Source: Thalassia testudinum
Lineage: Eukaryota > Streptophyta > Magnoliopsida > Alismatales > Hydrocharitaceae
Length of the DNA stretch: 64,000 bases
Direction: 5' to 3'
Assembly: GCA_037157565.1 (NCBI GenBank)
Contig: JAZHRO010000019.1
Location: forward strand, 23,251,001 to 23,315,000
In this document: positions 32,561 through 42,933 of the stretch, in pieces
Numbering within the stretch: the stretch's first letter is position 1
Layout: every line of letters begins with the position of its first letter
Notes under the pieces: generated by a model
Seen by the model: the letters and a program-made list of their open reading frames with translations, nothing else
Told to the model about the DNA's origin: nothing
Database searches by the model: none
Program-made: the position numbers and the translations under genes

Positions 32561-34708
32561 TTTAGTCATGAACACTCTTTTTGACCCGTTTAGGGTCCGT
32601 TTGAGGTCAGTTTTCCGCAATTAAGATATCGATGTTTCCCATACGAATTCCTTTACTTGTTAGAAGACTTTCTATACTACTCTGAGTATCCTCTTGTGAT
32701 TGATCCTTGTGATAGGACTTCGTTCCATTGCGAGTTCGAGGCTTGCTGAGGCACGTGAACCTACTGTTCAAGCCCCCACTACTCCTGGGTTTACTGGTAG
32801 AGTGGCTTTCCCTTAATTTAATTAAAACCTAAATGCATGTGTGGAATGAATGATTAGAACCTATGATATGGCATGAATCCTAGGACTAGAAATGCTAGAA
32901 TGTCTGTATTGAATGAATGGATTGCAGTCTTGAATGAGTAAATAGAATGATAACAATTGCTTGTAAATGAATAACAGTTGCCTGTGAAATATGTAGTATT
33001 TGTGCTAGTTAACTATTGAATGTAACCTTCCTGTCGCACACGTGAAATGACATAATATGAGCTGCATGTATATAATTTGGAAATGGAAAGGTAAATGTTG
33101 GAAACATGAGCTACCAGTAAATAACCTGAATATGGAAATATGAATGATAGAATTACAATTTGCATATGTATAACATGAGAATAGAAATAGAAATGATGAA
33201 ACCTGGTATGGAATGGCCTGAAGAATATGAGCATGAACCCTACGGGGAAATAGGAGTAGAGCTCCTGGAAATAAATGGAATGGAACTGGAAATGTGAGTG
33301 GAGAAGTGAGCTGGCCCTTGAGTATGGAGTACCAAGGAGAGCGACTATCCCCCTGTTTAGTACAGAGCGGAGCTAGCCGCCCTTGGGTTGGCACCTGGGG
33401 TTAGGATTGGCCACTCTGTACCGACTTCTCGCCCTCATGTATACAGTACCAGGGAGAGCTGCTAGTGTAGGGAGAGAGCTAGCCACCCCACGGGACCTGG
33501 GGTTCAACTAGCCACCATACACCGACTTGTTAGGCCCACTGATCAAACCAAGGTAGTCAGGCGAGGGTGCGCAGACTGTGGAGGGGCGAGACCCCTGTTT
33601 GGTTCTTAGGGGCTAGACCCCTATTACTGAGAGCTAGGCCCAATACTGGTTCCGTGATTTGCTTTGGGCACACCCATTAACGGAAACGACTGACCACGTG
33701 CCAGTGTGGGGTAGCTACCCATGCGCTTATCGCGTGTGTCGTAGTCACCGTTACGTCTGTCCGTGACCTTGGGGTAGTTGACTGGGTGTAGGACCACCAC
33801 GGGAGACTCTCCCGACTAGGAGAGCACCACGTGCGACTTCTACTCTTCGGAAAAGACTGCAATCAAGATCGTTCCCACGAGGAACATTCAAGATCAAGAA
33901 AGAAACTTGATAGATAAACCAAGTGGTGAAAGAAGAAATAATTAGTTAAAGAAAGAAAGAAATTGAAAAACAACAGCTACCTGTCCACCTTTACTGCTTT
34001 AGTTAGTTGGTTCCCACTCTACTCAGCATTCGCTGACGTTTTGTACTCATAAGCCCTTTTCAGGTCCAGGTGTTAAGTAGCCAGAGCCTACGGCTGCAAA
34101 GGGTGCTGGGCCCAGTAGAGCCCAGTAGTTGTAACTTCTTGTTGTACTCCTTTTCAGTTGTAGTGAGTAGTTTCTTGCACCTCCGTACTCTTACACTCTG
34201 TACTTTATATTCTTGTACCTGTTTAATTTTCTACTGTTGTGGTGGTGTGTACTGTAATAGTTTTACTTCTTTACTACTATACTTTTGTTACTGTTAGTTG
34301 CTTAGCATGGTGAATGTGGTTCACTTTCCTGCTTTTTGGTTACTTTCTCGTTGGACGACTTGGTCTTGGGATCAGTCGAGTCGGTCCGGTCTCGTGTCCT
34401 ATAGCGATTCAGGAACCGGGTCGTAACACTATCTTATATTTTTTGCAAGTAGATTAGCTAGATAAAATTTTATTGACCTATTCGCTTGCTTGATAAAAAA
34501 TACCAAAAAAAAATAGAAAAGATAAAAATGAAAAAAAATAAATAAAAGCAAAGTGCAGATTTTTTCAAAACCAAACATTTACCTCCCCGTGTTCGACCCG
34601 GGACTCAATTTTGAGTTTCGATTATAAATGTTATCTGATAGACGCGTTTTGCGAGCTACGATAATGGGTCCTCCAAACCTCGATTTTAATTCACGAAGCA
34701 TGCCTACA

Positions 34709-35483
34709 TTAAAAGCGCACCTCCTTTCTTCTACTACTAGACTTCTACTTATCAAACATGTCTTGACCACTATTACTATTCATACAATTTCTGCCATTGA
34801 GGTTCGTAAGTCTGTTATTCAGAAACTCCATGCTCTTTTTGTTGACTTTTTCTGGGGTTCCTCTGATCTTAGCTCTCACCACCACAGAATTTCTTGGAGC
34901 TGTATCGCCTGTCCTTTTAACTTTGGTGGCCTTGGCATCCTTGAATTAAACCTTTTTATTAAGGCCCTGAGACTGGAGAAAGCTTGGAATATCTTTTTTG
35001 GTGACTCTTCCCACCATTCTTTTATGAGAGATCTTTTGCTTGGTTCCAACTCCGAATCCTCTCTCCCTCTTCGCTCTCGTCTGCTTCTTCAAGCTCATAG
35101 GGAGCTAAAGCCTTTCATCCGTTGGGAGGCTCATGAGGGATCCATTGACTTCTGGTATGATTTATGGATTGGTAACTCTCCTCTACACTCTCTCTTTCCT
35201 GAAGGCTCTACTCACTCTCGAATCTCCATTCGTAGAGAGCTCCCTCTACTCTCTAATGCTCATTTTTGCTCTACCATTCCATCTAATCTATTTACCGATA
35301 TTTCCAGCCTCCAATTAGATGCTCTTAAGGACTTGCCGATCTAGACTCCGACATCTTCTGGAATCTTTTCTGTCTCCTCGGCTTATCAACTGATGTTTCG
35401 CTCCTTCTTGAAGAACTCTTCTATTATTTCCCTTTGGAATCTCAACCTGCCTCTTAAAATCTCCCCTTTTGTCTGGAAGCTTC
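34709..35483 (+). pseudogene. LINE-3 RT C-terminus and connection segment
   Basis: Reads KAHLLSS, LLLIKHVL, later FWGSS, then CPFNFGGLGI, then IGNSPLHSLFP, the usual order after the GWKA motif in plant LINE RTs. One stop at 35342-35344, then the frame goes on to FVWKLL, where element C is inserted at GCTTC. The first residues of the longer open frame (34628-34708) belong to LTR B. Confidence 0.8.
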
Positions 35484-38152
35484 TATTGAAGCAAATTCAT
35501 CAATGTTTAAGAAATGCGTTATAGCATAGGACAAAATCGCATCAAACAAATATAATTTATTATTCGAATATAAGTCCGAGGTTGAACACAGGGAGTAAAT
35601 ATGGAATTCACATGCTAATCTCAATAAATAATATAAATGAGCACAATCAATGATTTGCAATGAATAACAATTACTCAAAACTAATTTTCAGTGTATCACA
35701 TGAGTATATCAAGAGTCTAATGAGGTAAAAAGACATGTAAGGCAAAATAATGGTGATTTGAATCACCAATTATTAGCAAAGACACAAGTATATACTAACT
35801 ACTCAATGATCTAAATAAATGCACAGTGCCACAAATAATGCCACAATATTTTCAACCAAGTCAGACGTCGGGTCAAATACCAGACGACTTAAGTTCAACT
35901 CTGCTACAGTACTTTTCTGATTTTCTTCTCTTCTGTCTTTCTTCTCAGCTTCCTTCTTCTTCCTCTCTTAGCTTTCACTGCTCTTCCTCTCTTCCTTAGG
36001 TTTTCTTCCTTCCTTCCCCACAACTAAGTGTTCAGCCAAGACACAGAGGAGCAAAACCCACCCTCCCCCACTCTCTCTCTCATTCTCTCTTCCTCTTCTC
36101 TTTCACTAAAACCAGCTAATCGAATCGGGTATTTGGGTCAAGCACGTACCCGAGTCCAGGGCTATGGGCGTGGGTTGCATTCGAGGAGTGAGTAGGTATA
36201 CGGGTCAGGTGAGAAGGGTAAGGAGGACCTCACCCTCATGTTCTAAGGCAATAAGCCCAGAACACAAATTCAAAATAAACGCGTGCAGGCGCTCGTCTCC
36301 CACCGATGTGGGACTATCCCCATGTTTGTTCTTCTTACACGCAACTGCTGGATCTCTTATCTGATTGGGGCTTGTCCTGGTAAATCTCCACCTAATTGAT
36401 GGTCGGGAACTAATCGAGAGGTCGTTCTGTGTCGATTGAGGTTAGGGGCATGATCGAAGGTGGCCAGTTGTCAGTTGCCGGAGACAAAGAGGATGACCGA
36501 AGATGGCAGAGTACCTGCCACAAGAATATAGCACTAGAGCCAAAGTTAAGCACATGAGAAGGTTAGGCGCTATTCGCCGAACAAAAACCCTAAGAAAATT
36601 GAGTGTGCAAGTGGTCAGGTGTGGGTGGCAGAGAAGCTCCAATGACCTTCGGTCGTCAGTGATGGAGAGAGGTGATGGGGGTGGTTAATGGAGAAATTGA
36701 GGAGCTGGGAAGCTCCACGAGGTTGGGGCAATGCTTTTGGTGTAAGGTATAGGGTGTGCAATGAGCAGAGGCATGCCGGCAGTGAGGGTGGTCGAAGGTG
36801 TGGTAGCCGACATCAGAGAAGGAGAAATAGGGAGAATTAGGACCTAAGTTTTAGTCTAAACCTAATTGGAGGGTAGAGGAGGAGAAGCCCTAAACTAATT
36901 GGACGAACAGAGGTCAGAGGAGGCTTGCCGAAGGTATGCCGAAGCCGGAGACGAAGGAGGTGGAGATGGAGTCGATGAAGGGGTAATTAGGTCGCCTCCT
37001 TTGTTCGGGGGCACGGCGATGAAGAGTAGGGAGGAAACCCTCTCCCTATAGTATGTTGGAGCAGCTGATGAGGAGAGTTGAAGAAGCTCCAAGCCTTCGT
37101 TAATGGCGGCCTTGTACAAAGAAGAGGAGGTTGGCGCACCAAAACTAGACAAGGCTGAGTTGAATGAGCACGGTCGCTTTTACAAGTGAGGTTCCCTTCA
37201 TCTGGAATGCCCAAAAAAGAAGGTTTCCTGACCTTGCTTGGAGAGCTCAACTTCCTCGAGCTCGCCAGGCCAATTCCAGCCCTGATTGGCCTCAAGGAGG
37301 ATCTTGTTTGATGTGGAATGACCTAAGGATTGTCTTTACCAAATTTGGCAATTTTTTATTGAGATTTCATCAACCAATTTGTCAGATTAAATGAGGCAAT
37401 TTTGAGTTTTAAGAACTGCAGGTTTCCTTCTTCGCTGCGTGAAGAAGACGATGGTGGCTGGACCATTTTGCAAGAATGGCGATAAGATAGGGGCCTCTTT
37501 GAAAGGAAAGGATGAAAGTTGAGGGGTTAGGTGTAGAAAGATAGAAGTCTGCGGACCAAAATGCAAACTCAATCAAGATGATCTCTGATTGGGTTGAAAT
37601 TTTGGCACAAACCTAATTAAAACCTAAGAAATCTATTGGTGAAGTTGGATTTAGGTTTTAACCAAATTTAACTGGTTAAATTACACAAAAACCCAAATTA
37701 TGGCAACTATCTATCTGAGACTCTACTTTATGTCAAAATGGGTTCAGGTGGTCAAATCAAAGATGCCAATCCCTGGATAATACTTTTCAATGATTTTTAG
37801 AGGGTTTAGCTGAATTTTATCCAGACCATAACCTCAGTGAATTAAGCGGGTCTATTTTTAGGGTTTTAGATGTCATTTAATTCTTGAAATGCGTGAAAAC
37901 TTGTTTCTATTTGCATGAACCCACTTATTAGACATTTATGATCATTTAACCCTTAATTAAACCCTGAGAAATCCCGTGATTGTTCTTCATTTATGATAGG
38001 ATGGTAAAATTGCACGTTTAACCCTGGTTTCTTGTTATTCTCTTATAAAGGATGTGCAATGGATTACTGTCTTCTGGCGATTATGTAGAAGCATTTAATG
38101 ATGGAATATGACTAATTAAAAGTAGATATAGCTGATGATGACGTTATCATCA
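35484..38152 (-). repeat. 3' LTR of C
   Basis: 2669 bp. It ends (minus) at TATTGAAGC on the plus strand (TG lost) and starts at 38152 with TGATGATAACGTC. Landmarks: CCGAGGTTGAACACAGGGAG at 35576-35595, GACGTC pair at 35866-35893 (19-bp step), TCCCAC-CGAT-GTGGGA at 36298-36313. Its TATA is decayed near 37185. Internal frames are shadows. Confidence 0.88.
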
Positions 38153-38190
38153 TACCCCCATGCCTAACTTTTGCTAGTTTCTTACCAAAA
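38153..38190 (-). promoter_or_regulatory. 3' polypurine tract of C with hairpin
   Basis: On the minus strand, TTTTGGTA-AGAAAC-TAGCAAAA then GTTAGGCATGGGGGTA directly before the LTR. One mismatch in the stem compared with A1. Confidence 0.75.
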
Positions 38191-38589
38191 TCTCACGGAA
38201 TTAACGTAAATTCTAGATCATGCCTTTGATGTTCAAAGTCCTGATTCTTTCTTCTTTTTAGAAACTAGATTAGAATGCTAATAGTAGTCCTAAAGGTACT
38301 CAAGTACCAATCAAGATCTAAACCTGACCAACTTTAGCTTCAGTCTGCTGCGAAGGTTTCTAAAGCCCACAGAAACTAACCTAAGATTTGTTGGCCCCAT
38401 GGTTAAAGCACCCATGCTAAAAACATGGTTAGTCCAGGTTCAGTTTGCAGTGTGTTTTTGTAACAGAGAGGGATGGAAGAATTCTTGCATTTTTTTGGAG
38501 AGTTTTCTCTCTCTTTTTCTTTATTTCTAGCTTTGGATTGGCTAAAAAACATGTTCAGTATCAGATTCTTTATTCCCACCATCAATCCT

Positions 38590-38695
38590 CGCAGGGTCCC
38601 TTGCAATCGATGTTTTGAGATAACATCATCCATGACAACTCCCAGAACCCTGGCTTTCAAGATTTCGGGATAATCCCACCCATGGCACCAGAATT
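38590..38695 (-). repeat. Twofold repeat in C post-ORF region
   Basis: Two units of the same CATGG-TGG ... TTATC-CGAAA ... CCAGGGT type as 4938-5095 in A1. In C only two can be recognised. Confidence 0.55.
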
Positions 38696-38702
38696 AGCAC
38701 AA

Positions 38703-38754
38703 GGTGCTTACGTGCCCCCAGTAGGATATTTAAATATCCTAGGAGACAAGCACC
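38703..38754 (-). ncRNA. Conserved RNA hairpin (C copy)
   Basis: Outer GGTGCTT/AAGCACC, a middle CTCC/GGGG, and the perfect inner palindrome AGGATATTTAAATATCCT (38723-38740). It is more regular than the A1 copy at 4872. Confidence 0.68.
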
Positions 38755-39414
38755 GATGAGACGGTATGCTTTTAAGCATCTTCGAGGGGAATTTCCCGCG
38801 TCTCCGCGTCGGGAACTTATCCAAATCAACTTGTGTTGATAAGCCGCTTCTAATCTAGGTAGCTTTTTCATAACAAAATTAATGCATTTACGTGATTTTG
38901 ATATTAAGTGCGCTAAACCAGGCTATGTGTGGATTAAGGTGCTTAGGTTATCGAGTCCCGTAAATCAGAGGTAAGTTAACGAGGCTGAATAATCTCTAAG
39001 CCTTAGACCTAATACTTAAGCTTCTCATTTTCCTTAACCTCTTGAGAATTATCCAAATCTTAACGGATACATGAATTTTTAAGCCTAAAGCAAGCCCAAG
39101 AGGCCTAAGATCAACACTCATACTAATCTCTTTGTCTCTCTGTCATTTTTTTTTATTTAGTCTAGAACTTAAGTAGATTCTATAATCTCTTACTAATGAC
39201 TATCCCTTTCTTATTTCAAATTGTAGCCCCTTTTTAACATTTAAATCACCTCCTCCCTTCCTCCTCAAAAAAAATGATATGCAATTAATCTCACAAAATT
39301 TCCTCCCCAATCCAATCTTTTTCACTTTTTATTTTTTTTTGGTTTATTGAATATGAGTTTTTTTTTGTGAGAACCTTCAGAAACATGAATTTTTATGTGT
39401 TTGCACTTTAACAT

Positions 39415-39450
39415 CCCCCCATGCCTAAATTTTGCAATGTCCTCATTGTA
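39415..39450 (-). promoter_or_regulatory. Internal polypurine block of C
   Basis: On the minus strand TTACAATGAGGACATTGC, a short spacer, then TTAGGCATGGGGGG, about 1.26 kb upstream of the 3' tract. It is almost identical to A1 4163-4200. Confidence 0.6.
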
Positions 39451-39935
39451 AGTCGAAGGGTATGAAATCAACTTGGGTTCAAGGATTAGAACAGGGTCAA
39501 AAAGGTGGGCGAACGAGTCGGGATGACTGTTGCGGATGATTTCAAGCTCTGGTATAGGTACCAGAGGTGGAGTCGGCTATTCTAAAACTGAACTCAAAGT
39601 GCAGTAGACGTGAAGTTCAAAAGGATAATCAAAAGGATCTCGGGTTTTTGAAATGATGGGTTGCCTCCCGTTAAGTGCTAAATTCAATGCCTTCAGCCGA
39701 GCAGAAAGTGGTCAAGGGGAGGGAGTGGTCAAATCAGACAAATTTTGTAGAACAAACACCTTGCTTAAAAGCCTGGTTGATCCAACCTGGTGCTTGTTCA
39801 AATCTAAAGGCTAATGATGCAGCCCAAACCCAATCAGTTCGGTGGGTTGATGAGTATGGATCAGGAGGTGTGGTGCCTACCAGATGCTTTGTGACTCAGA
39901 AGGACGTGAAAATGAAAATCCAGGGTTCGGCTGAT

Positions 39936-41228
39936 TCAATTCAGCCTGGTCAGAATAGGAATCCTCAAATGCAAAAGAGTCTGTGGAGGATGTAGGAACC
40001 TTACAAGAGTGATCAGAGAAGGATGAGATGTGATTAGTAGTCTGATCGATGTCCAAATCCCGATCAAAAGATGGATATGAATCATGTGCGACCGAACCAT
40101 CAAGAGGAGAATCAGAGTAGAGTTGATTCCGGTTGCGGGTCGGGGTTGGGGTTGAAATCGAGAAGGTTCTGTATGTGTTGTAGAAGAGGTAGCTTCAAAG
40201 AGAACTGTATGTGAGGGCTCCTCTAGAAATGGTTCAAAGGTAGGTGTATCTAGAGAGTTCTCATAGAGCCCATCAAAATCAAATGTAAATGCATGAAGAG
40301 TGTTTATAGGATCATGAAAATCGGAGTCAAGAAAAGATTCAAACTCCGGATTGCTTACACTCTCGGTATTTGTAGTTTCTGAATCCTGGAGATCATAAAG
40401 GAATGATTCCAAGTCAATGGAACTCGATTTTGAATTGATGATCTGGGGATCAGGGACCTCAGAGTCAGAGTCGAAGAATGGGTCGTGGATGCTAAGGTCG
40501 TAAATTGGCTCGTAGTCGTCAGGAAATAAAGATTCTCTGAAATCAGAGTAAGATTCGAAATCATCGGAGAATTTGTGAAGATTGTGTTCTAAACCTGATT
40601 CCAGATCGAATGTTCCACTGCAGAGTGAATCGAGATGTGGAGAAGCAGTAACCTGACTTGGATCTAACCTAAACTCAGAATCTGAACTCAAAATGGTGTC
40701 CTTATTAAGCATGGGCTCAGGTTCTTGGCTCCTAAGAGAGACCTGATCAAATCCCAACTCTTCCATCTCCTCAATTTCTATGTCGTAAATTGGTGTGATT
40801 TCTGACAAATCGATCTATATCTCGAAGGAGTCTAGAGAGGTGTAGCCATCAAATATAGGCCCAGAATCGTAGTTCAACTTTAAAATCTTAGTCTCATCAC
40901 ATGGGGCCTCATAATTATCCCAAATAGGCTTAAATCCAAATTTTAGGTTTAAGGTAAAGTTTGGATCACTAAAATCTAAGCTGGGCTCTATTGGGATGTC
41001 AGAATTATCCTCGAAAATTACCTTAACAAGATAAGGCTCGGGATTTACATTCTCGAGGAATTCAAATTTAAGCTCATCACTACAAGTGTCTAAGAATTTA
41101 AAGCTAGGTGAACCAGGTTCTCGTACTTCTAGGGCTGGCTCGAAATCAGGAACACCTGCAATTGGATCCTCCCAACCCATCTCAAGATCAGACGTATCAG
41201 TCTGCATATAAGTTGGATCATATTCCAT
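39936..41228 (-). pseudogene. Acidic Asp/Glu/Ser-rich frame of element C, function unknown
   Basis: A minus-strand frame of about 430 codons from ATG 41228, with one in-frame TAG near 40813 and a stop at 39936. Extremely acidic, with repeated D-E-S-F-L words such as DLESF, FESFLDSD and FEPFLEEP, and Phe at regular intervals. No gag, PR, RT or IN motif. Immediately upstream the frame is open again behind another TAG. In position it corresponds to the B frame (27064-28757). Amino-acid similarity between B and C is mostly composition, so homology is unproven. It could be a diverged gag-like or accessory protein of a non-autonomous lineage. Confidence 0.45.
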
Positions 41229-41239
41229 CTAGGTTGGGG

Positions 41240-42910
41240 ATCCACAACAACCTTGGTTCTCCAACCCGAGATTTGGGAAATCAGATTGATCATCAGTCTT
41301 ATTCCAAGATGTTTCACTAAATGTTTAGGGAATATACGGGTATTTTTGATCGATAATCTGTTTCAACAATTTTATCATTTTATTCCCATTTCTCAAGGTC
41401 ATCTTGGTGTCTTTCCCAAAGTACAGGATTTGTCATGCATTAGAGGAATTCAAAGTTCTGCAATTTTTCCAACTCAATATATCATGTCATGAGAGTATCC
41501 CGAGTTGATCCATTTGTTATTTGTGTTAATATTAATTGAGCACATTTTGCAATAAAGGCTATTGATTCTATGATATTAACCTGAACTGTGCTGGCTAGAT
41601 TTGAGGTTTTGTCATCAACTCCATAAAATTTCAGGGCATCTCCAATCATTCTATCTCTCATGGACATTTTGGATTCAGGTTTCCTAAATGATCTTTCTAA
41701 ATTGCCAGGCTGCATTTTCAAATCAAGTGGTGGAATCAAGATATAGAATCAAACTCAGGCTCAGATTGAAGTGATTCGATCAAATCAGAAATCCTGTAGA
41801 AGATCTAATGAGGTCTCTTAGGTTAAAAACCTAAGGACCTTCCTACGTGTGTTCTAGTGAAAGGATGAGGGACTAGATGTTATTTGGACCCAATCGAGGC
41901 ACCCAAAAATTTTTGGATGACTAAGGTAATTTCGAGGCGAATGATACCGCTAAATCAGAAATCCACACACCCGAAAAATACCTGGGCAACCAGGAAGGAA
42001 GAGCGTCGCAAAGACCCCTACACGGTAGAGCGTCCCCATGGGTTATAAGGTTTCCCCCATCCGACCTTCCTTGTCACTGCGGTTCCAAGTAGACTGAAAT
42101 GTACAGACTTAAGACCTTAAGTCTACCAATTTTAGCCGAATTTGTGTCTTGGATTTCACTTGATTAGAAGTTAATTTGACTTGTGACTTAATTTGGAAGT
42201 TGGTTGGCCCACAATGTAGACCAACCTCACCTGACCTGTCCTAAAGATGGCAAAATGAAATTTAGGTCAAGACCCAAAAATTATCCTAAATGACTCAGTT
42301 TATTAGGTCCACAATTTTAGGGTTCAAGTGATTTTAGAGCCTGATTTTTAGGGTTTTTCTTATTAGGTCTTTTCAAACAGGGGCTTGGGTAGCACACAAA
42401 TGTGGGAGGGTTTATTTCCTTTTATGCAGGCAATTGTGAACTAGCACTTCAAACCCTAGTGTTGAAACCCAAATTGGCTCTATTTCAAGTCCAATTTAAT
42501 CTCAAAATGTTCATCTAGGGCTTCAAGCAAGCAGTGTGTTAGCCCAGGGTGATTTTAGAAATTCAGCACAGTCCCTAATAGGTATAGGCAATTTGGATAG
42601 GGAATTCTGAACAGAATCGCTTCAAGCTTCAATCATATATGAAAATTTTTTGCAAATCAGGAAATTTCCATTTTAAATGATGATTTACTATGAAAATAAG
42701 GCAAATAAATCCTAATTAATTGTTTCCTTTTTTATCCTCCCAAGATTAGGAGGTTGATTAGGAGAGAACAGAGATTACCTGCCTTGGGAGTGGTTGATTG
42801 CACAGAAGATCACCTCGTGAAGTACCTCGCAAAATCATAAGAAACAAATAGGGAAAGTTAGTGCTCAAATATAATCAGATAAAGCAAATAATAGTGGTGA
42901 ATTGCGCGTT
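41240..42910 (-). other. Leader of C
   Basis: From the PBS (minus TAGCGTTGTTGCCGGGGG, 42912-42930) to the acidic frame. The block 41980-42127 matches the A2 leader (9400-9566). The open stretch 41739-41482 (85 codons) has no recognisable motif. No other features seen. Confidence 0.5.
42088..42127 (-). ncRNA. Leader hairpin, C copy
   Basis: AGTAGACT and AGTCTACC enclose a 24-base loop that differs from A2 while the stem is kept. Confidence 0.5.
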
Positions 42911-42933
42911 GGCCCCCGGCAACAACGCTAAAA

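Larger units (their letters stand above)
31618..34428 (+). repeat. Tekay/Del-type solo LTR T2, TSD CTATC
   Basis: Begins TGTTAAAACC, ends CGTAACA; CTATC on both sides (31613-31617 and 34429-34433). TATA at 31834-31840. Arrays at offsets 28, 543, 759 and 911. Two imperfect about 110-bp repeats (33303-33423 and 33427-33535) contain the AGTACCA-GGAGAG word. The 5' LTR of B shows the empty site (CTGTC near 23455). It has one copy of the 58-bp minisatellite where T1 and T4 have three. Confidence 0.95.
21995..34708 (+). mobile_element. Non-autonomous Athila-like element B
   Basis: LTR (21995-23746), PBS, internal region with an acidic open frame but no protease, RT or integrase, 3' polypurine tract, then LTR (30141-34708). 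After removing T2 and one copy of its target duplication, the 3' LTR is 1752 bp, the same as the 5' LTR. It interrupts LINE-3 between SKLAGWTA and KAHLLSS. No clean 5-bp target duplication is visible, probably through age. It carries A3 just after the PBS and T2 in the 3' LTR. Transposition would need enzymes supplied in trans. Confidence 0.82.
30141..34708 (+). repeat. 3' LTR of B, split by T2
   Basis: Matches 21995-23746 throughout, with many transitions. The first base pair of the LTR is altered (TA for TG). T2 is inserted at 31618. After T2 the match resumes at CTATCTTATAT and ends GCCTACA at 34708, next to the LINE-3 codons for KAHLLSS. Confidence 0.88.

Noticed and set aside
36895..37295. 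Conserved frames present in both LTRs of C (also 44060-44739)
   Set aside because: Present in both copies because LTRs are duplicates; broken by frameshifts between them; no domain.
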